A stretch of DNA of 64,000 nt, taken from assembly GCA_016748015.1 (NCBI GenBank), contig JAAOMT010000590.1, forward strand, positions 187,107-251,106, read 5' to 3'. Positions within the stretch are counted from its first letter, which is position 1; every line of letters begins with the position of its first letter. This stretch comes from Geosiphon pyriformis (Eukaryota; Glomeromycota; Glomeromycetes; Archaeosporales; Geosiphonaceae). This document shows positions 58,160 to 64,000 of this stretch, piece after piece. Below the pieces are notes generated by a model, which had not been told where the DNA came from, searched no databases, and worked only from the letters and a program-made list of their open reading frames with translations. Made by a program: the position numbers and the translations under genes.

Positions 58160-60034
58160 TATATAATTTGAAAAAAAAAGATTAAACTTCTTTTTTTCTT
58201 ATATTCAAAATTTACAAAAAGAGTACATTTGTTAAAACAAGGTTTTAATTATTTAGTACAATAAATCCAAACTATTTCTGCTTGATTATAAAGTTATTAT
58301 TAGTCTTAATATTATTGTTATAAAAAAGTCTATTAAAAATTTTGGTTCTAGTACTAATGCCAAATTTATTATATCAAAAAAAAAAGAGATAGTGTTTTGG
58401 AAGATAGTATTAATAACAAAAAAATTTTGCTAAGAGATTGAGCAGTTGCTCTTGAGACTTAGAAACTAGTAAATCCACTAAATTTGATAGTGTTGACATA
58501 AAAGTAAAGTGTCTGGCTAAAGAAATCAATATTAACTATAGTAAAAGTAATGCTTTTGCTGAGATAAATTCTGATTAAATACCAAAAAGTTCATGAATAA
58601 AAACCAAAAAAGCATTGAAAAAGCCATTGGAAAAAATCAATTTCTTGAATAATAGTAATAATAATATTCTTTTGAATGCTTCTTTGATACTTTCTTTCTT
58701 TTAAAAATCTGGTCAATGTTTTTATTAGAAAGTTTTTTACTTTTGATATTAGATTAAACTAGGTTGCTAAAAAAACATCTCAAAAGAAATGCATAGTGAT
58801 TAGAAAACTGTTTTCAGAAATTAATAATTTTGAAAAAACATTTATTTTCTCAAAATTTGCTGGAATTATTAAAGTGATATTTACTTCTAAATCAAGTTTA
58901 GAGCAGACTATTAATAAGACTAAAAATGCAAAAATTCTGGTAAACACTAATTTTAGGAATCTATTGAATGTTCAAATTAGACTGTAATAATAATAAAAAT
59001 TCCAATTGGTACATTAACCAAGACTGTACATGCTGTACTATTCAAGTTTGAAATAATTAAGTTAATTAAAATGCAGTTGGTAAAAATATAACAAAAAACT
59101 ATAATAGAATTTGAGCAATCAGATTATACTGATTTGATTACTGCAAAATGATTTATTTTAATTGAAAAAGATGCTATACAAATTACAAGAACCAATATAA
59201 ACAAAAAAAATATGGGATATTAAAGATTATAATAGGACATTGCTCTATACTCTGCTTTTGAGAACTAATATCCATAATATCTGGTACTTTATTAGATCAA
59301 TAGATAAGAAAACTTGTATAATAAATCATTATTTGATTATATATGTTTAAGCTAAATGTATTATTGTTTGTTTTAATTTTCTTAAATCAATGTATGCTGT
59401 TATGAGAATTATATCAGTACTAAAGAGTATTAATTTATATTGGTCTTATATCAGTTTAACTAAATGTGCCAAATGTGATTGTTTAGATTATATGTCATTA
59501 AACTATACTATTAGTAAGAAAATTCTTTTTAGTAGTTTGTTTTATAAGGTTTTTTAGATACTAATAAAAACAGACTAACTGCCATTTATACCAAATATTT
59601 GATTTCTGTTGTTTATTTTGTTGCTTTTGGTAATGTTTCTTGGACTTCAGTTATTGATAAAATTTTTTTTTTCCTTTTTTCTATACAAAATAATCTGGCT
59701 AATCTTGGTTTCTCCTTAGAAGCAAAGTTTTTCTTACTAGTATTAAATGAATTAGATAATAGATTTTCTATTATTGAACACAATCTTATTAGCCTTATGA
59801 AGCAAGTAAGTGAGTTGGCTAAAAAATTGAATGTACTTGGGTTAATAGTTTCTTAATTTAGCCCTAGATATTAACCATTAGTAACTCTTTTATTACAAAA
59901 TTAAGATATAGATATAATAATAAATAAGAGTTTGGGTGTAGTTACTGATAGTAGAACTGTTGTGAAAGTAACATTTTTGGATAAGTTAATAATTTTTAAG
60001 TTGAAAAACAGTTTGATAAGTCTTTTAAATATGA
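58160..60034 (+). pseudogene. LINE E: 5' UTR and ORF1, 3' part lost
   Basis: The 5' UTR resembles other LINEs here (CTTCTTTTTTTCTTATATTC). ORF1 remnants at 58796-58987 and 59599-59856 match the ORF1 type of the host LINE: an IRKLFSEINNF-like block, a zinc-knuckle remnant CAKCDCLDYMSL near 59470, and QNNLANLGFS with LMKQVSELAKKLN (helical). The element is cut at 60035 by the LTR of element R. Confidence 0.7.
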
Positions 60035-60951
60035 TATTACAGGTAATTATTTGAGATGTAAAAACAAATAATAAACCCATAACTGGTGTTCAATAGCTAA
60101 TATGGTTGGTAATATCTGAAAATTTTCATAATCTAAAGGTTTTTGTTTGAGTTTTTTGTATAATAGACAGAGATTCAAGTTGGTTGTTTTAGTTACCTTT
60201 CAGAATATTCAATTCTGTTAATTTCTTTCTCAGCTTAATGGCCAGTAATTTTTTGGTAAATAATCCTCAATTTATAATTGTCTACCCTCTTTCTAAAATT
60301 TTTTATCAGTGTCTTTAACATCAATAACTCTATGCATTAATTTTTAATTAATTAGTAAATAACAAAGAAATAAAATAAAAATAAAATAAAAAAAATAACA
60401 AAAAAAGTAAAAAAATTAGTATTCTATTAATAGCCATAATTAAGAGCTTTTGTTTTAGTATGGTTAAGTATTAGATATTATCAACATAAAGTGTTAATAA
60501 TAGAAGATTAGTCGAGATTCTCAAACAGTCAGTAAAAACATAAATTAAATAAAATAAAGAGTATTTTTATTGATATTTAATGATTTCACTTTGGTTGATA
60601 ATAACTATTCTTAAAGTAATTATTTAATAAATAAGAAAAAGATTTTTTCAAATCAATTTAATATTTTTCTTGCTTTTACTACTACTGTTATATATACATA
60701 ATTTGGATTATATAATGTTGTACATATTTTTAAGTAATATTTTATAATTTTTTAAACAATGCTTATATTGTTAAACAATATGTCATGATTTCTGATAATA
60801 CTTCATATTGTTAAGTAATATGTCATAATTTTTTAACAATAGTCTATATTACTAAACAATGTGTTTATGTGCTAAATACTATTCTCTTATTGGTCTATTT
60901 TCTATTTGTTTTTTTTACTACTTTTCTTGTGTTTTTTTTCTATAAGTAATA
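60035..60951 (-). repeat. 3' LTR of element R (LTR family X)
   Basis: Plus-strand start TATTACAG and end AAGTAATA, decayed TG...CA ends. It is the inverse of 5853-6779 and 44613-45477. It contains decayed palindromic units (about 60740-60880) and ATATATACATAATTTGG. Confidence 0.8.
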
Positions 60952-60972
60952 TTATCTCCCTCTTTAATATTG

Positions 60973-61380
60973 AGCTCCATCAAAATCTTCATTTTGAATT
61001 AATTCTATTATTTTTTTTTCTAAGACTGTTTGTTCAACTCTGGTTTTTATGTCTTTCACTTGTAAGTTGTTTATTTTTCTCTATTAGTTAATGATTATTA
61101 TCTCTATTTCTGAGTATAGTAGTATTTTTGAATAATTTTGAAATATAGTGTATAGTTAATAAATTGTCCTAATATGTAGTATTAAATTTGTCTTTTTTCC
61201 AATAAAGTTTTCAATTTGTTGTATTATTTTTTGATTGAATATTTTCTTAGATTTGTCAATATATAATTTTTGAATATTCAGCTTTTGTCTTAATTAATAA
61301 TAACAATATAATATTGGAAATTGTTTTGTTTATTGTTTCTAATTTTTTTTGTTAGTTTTACTATTGAAACCATGATGGGT
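60973..61380 (-). pseudogene. Pol CTD of element R
   Basis: The conceptual translation follows element L (LFIDKS..KIFNQK, helices, end GAQY before the polypurine tract), with many stops and at least one frameshift. It ends next to the PPT, as in family I. Confidence 0.55.
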
Positions 61381-61699
61381 ATTTTTCTAAATGTATTTTT
61401 TACTTTTTTTATTATCTTATCTAACTAGTTTCTCATTTGGTTCTGTGGTTATTAGTATAGTATGGTTCTTTTTTTCTGTTTTTTTGAGTATTCTGGTAGT
61501 AAATAGTCTGATAATTGATAACAATTTCCATTTTTAATTATTGTTGATTCAAGATTTAAAGTAATTGTTGAGCCATTGTGTAGATGTAGTCTGGTATTTT
61601 TATCTTTTATCATTGCTTTTATTGCATATACTGTGTTTTTATATATTATTCTGGTTAATTAATTTAATGTGTTTGTATTGATGATTATGATTGGTTCTA

Positions 61700-62950
61700 G
61701 ATTTTGTAGAATTTCATTTGGTTGGACTAGTATTTGTTGTATTTCCAGTTGTGAAATATTATTGGTAAATGATGATGCTGTATTGTAATATGGTTTTAAT
61801 TAATCTTTATATACTGCTTTAACTAAGATTTTATTATTCCATATTAGTTTATAAGCTCTATTTTCTAAAAAATTTTTAATGTAAATGGTTCATCTTATTT
61901 GAGGTCAAATTTTCTACTCTATTGTTTTTCTACTTTAGTATGATGTAAAAATACTTTGTTTTCAATTTTAAATGTGACTGGTTTATCTAGTAATTAATTA
62001 TTATGTCTTTTTTTTTGTTTTTTTGTGATCTTTGAATGTTATTAACTGTTCTTTATCTTTTGTTTTTCAAGGTTTTTATTAATTTATATGTTTTTTTTAG
62101 CAATATTTTTTGAAATTTAAATTCTGTTATTGGTTTTGTTAGATATGTGTTAATATCTATTTCTACTAATAATATTGCTGTTTTACTATAAACAAGTTTA
62201 AATAGTGTTGCTTGTATGATATCTTGTTTTATTGTTCAATAAGCAAATAGTACTGATAGTACAAACAAATCTCATTTATTCTGGTTTTTTTGGCTGATTT
62301 TTGCTATCACTTCACACAATGTTTTGTTAAATTTTTCAACTAAGCCATTTGTTTGTGGATAATATAGTGATAATAATGGTTTTTTGATTCCAAATCTTTT
62401 ACTTAATTCTGTTAATATTCTGTTTACAAAATAAGTTTTTTAATCTAATAATAATTTTTTTGGACATCCATGTTAACAAATCAAATCTTGGTGCACAAAT
62501 TTGGCTATGAATTCTGTATTTGTTCTTTGAATTGCTTTCATTTCTGGCCATTTAATGAGATAGTCCATGATTACTGCTATATATTTGTTGTCTCTGCTGG
62601 TGATTGTTAATGGTCCAACTAAGTCAATTCTAATTCAATCAAATAATTGTTCTATTCTAATTAGTCTTAGTGGTTTACTGGGTTTTGTTTCTCTTCTTTG
62701 TTAACAAGTATCACAATTTTAAACGTATTGAATAATATCCAAATACATTAATGGCCAATAATATCTCTTTCTGATTCTCTTTATGGTTGTTTTTTTATGG
62801 AAATGTCCTGCTATTAGATGTGAATACATGTTAAATAATATTGTTTCTTTTTCTAATTCTGTAATTACTTTAAATAGTTGCTCTGGATCTTTTCTGTTTT
62901 TCTAATATAGTATATTTTGGTGAGTAATAAAATATTTTAATTGTTGTTTT
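61700..62950 (-). pseudogene. Integrase of element R
   Basis: The core shows KLLLD (second Asp), YFVNRILTELSKRFGIKKP, and TNGLVEKFNKTLCEVIAKIS with the Glu. The LTK stop PE context replaces Trp-type codons. The zinc region lies at about 62690-62900. No open frame over 60 codons survives. Confidence 0.78.
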
Positions 62951-62999
62951 ATGTTGTTTTATTCCTTTTGAAATAATTTTTCCTTAAACTACTAAATAT

Positions 63000-64000
63000 T
63001 AATATAGTATTGAAGTTGTTAATATTTTTGTGTATTTATCTTTTGTTATATTTTTGGGTTTAAAATATTCTTAGATTTGTTTCATTTATGACAAACTATT
63101 AACATTTCCATTTTTTTTTCTTTTTTTATAATGCACTGTATATTTGAATAGTAAAAGCTCTATTTTCTATCTGACATAGTAATTATTTCCAAATTTTTAC
63201 TTCTGGATTAATGTTAATTTTTTGTGGTCAGTATATATATCAAACTTTTGACTCAAGTATTCTTTAGATAGCTAAATGTTCTAATGCTAGAGTTCTATAG
63301 TTCTTTTCAGTTGGGTTTAAGTTTCAGTTGACATATATTATTAGGTGTTCTCTTCTATCTGGTCATCTCTAAGATAGTATTGCTCCTAATGCTTGACTTG
63401 ATGTATTAGTAATAATGATGAATGGTTTGTTGTAATCTAGATAGATCAGTATTAAAGCTTAGATAAGCTTTCTTCTTAATATATTGAAAGCTTCTTATTA
63501 GGTCTTAATTCATTTATACTTCACATTTTTTGCTTAAAATTGATAAAGTGGTTGAGCCAATTTGGAGAAGTTTTGAATAAAGCAGTAATAATAGCCAGAA
63601 AACTCCAAAAATGCTTTTAATTTTGTAAGATCTATTGGTACTAGAAAGTTCTTAACTATATTAATCTTGTCTGAATCCGTTTTAATGCTATTTTTGCTAA
63701 TAATATGTTCCAAAAATTTCAGTTCTGTTTTTCCAAAGAAACACTTGGTGGTATTTAACTTCAATTTGGCTCTTCTTAATTTTTTAAACACCTGTTGAAG
63801 ATGATAAAAATGGTCATTGAATGTTTTGGAAAACACATTGGTATTATTTAAATAAACAACTACTGATTCCATAGTAATCCAGTGTAAATAATTTCTATAA
63901 GCTATTAGAAGGTGGCTGGTGCATTGTTTAAATCAAATAGTATAACATTAAACTTAAAATTTCTTTCTTTGGTTGTAAAAGTAGTTTTTTTTTTGTCTTC
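63000..64000 (-). pseudogene. RT-RNase H of element R
   Basis: The open piece 63534-63872 carries VVVYLNNTNVFSKTFNDHF, where both Asp of YLDD are Asn. It also has KCFFGKTELKFLEHIISKN and LKAFLEFSGYYYCFIQNFSKL. RNase H is decayed at about 63000-63450. The upstream MPFG-type region runs off the window edge. Confidence 0.85.

Larger units (their letters stand above)
60035..64000 (-). mobile_element. Ty3-like element R, right part beyond window
   Basis: On the minus strand: RT, RNase H, integrase, CTD, polypurine tract (AAAGAGGGAGATAA at 60952-60970) and LTR X. The RT resembles element L more than family I. Gag, PR and any dUTPase lie right of the window. Confidence 0.85.

Overview
This window is AT-rich fungal nuclear DNA, almost entirely retrotransposons at different stages of decay, with one host gene. 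The host gene, on the minus strand at 54654-55697, encodes the mitochondrial ribosomal protein uL5m and has one short spliceosomal GT-AG intron. The non-LTR and Ty3-like protein families, the very high AT content and the depth of transposon nesting resemble arbuscular mycorrhizal fungi (Glomeromycotina). That placement is my inference from protein style, not a search result.

Layout. 1-6779: 3' part of a decayed Ty3-like element (element L), with order PR, Cys-rich domain, dUTPase, RT-RNase H, INT, C-terminal domain (CTD), LTR. 6784-7140: 3' end of a LINE (G). 7141-10230: an LTR-type repeat (Y) split by an ORF1-only LINE derivative (H1, 7386-9672). 10398-13488: a second ORF1-only copy (H2), carrying a solo LTR. 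13669-53675: one LINE, here called the host LINE, in five minus-strand pieces. Four insertions separate the pieces: a complete Ty3-like element (family I, 14959-24661), a 5'-truncated LINE B (26407-35064), a second LTR retrotransposon (family II, 35178-42719) and LINE C (44409-51684, plus strand). Family II and LINE C each carry a further inserted LTR. 53676-55914: AT-rich spacer, the uL5m gene and its promoter region. 55915-57050: 3' end of another Ty3-like element. 57051-58150: AT-rich DNA with an inverted repeat. 58160-60034: 5' half of LINE E. 60035-64000: a minus-strand Ty3-like element (element R) running off the right edge.

Two results matter most. First, 26930-26948 is an exact 19-bp Tn5 mosaic end, the transposase sequence used in tagmentation libraries. 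It sits between two apparently identical 2279-bp copies (24652-26930 and 26949-29227), so about 2.3 kb of this window is very probably an assembly artefact. Second, the Ty3-like elements share an unusual plan. A Cys-rich putative zinc-binding domain and a trimeric-type dUTPase lie between protease and reverse transcriptase, and pol ends in an extra helical domain that recurs in four elements here.

Decay is strongly transition-biased. The two family I LTRs differ at about 50 of 873 positions, with a single transversion and no indels. Stops usually replace Gln, Trp or Arg codons. All seven reverse transcriptases here have lost at least one catalytic Asp of the [YF]xDD box to Asn. None of the elements looks autonomous as written.
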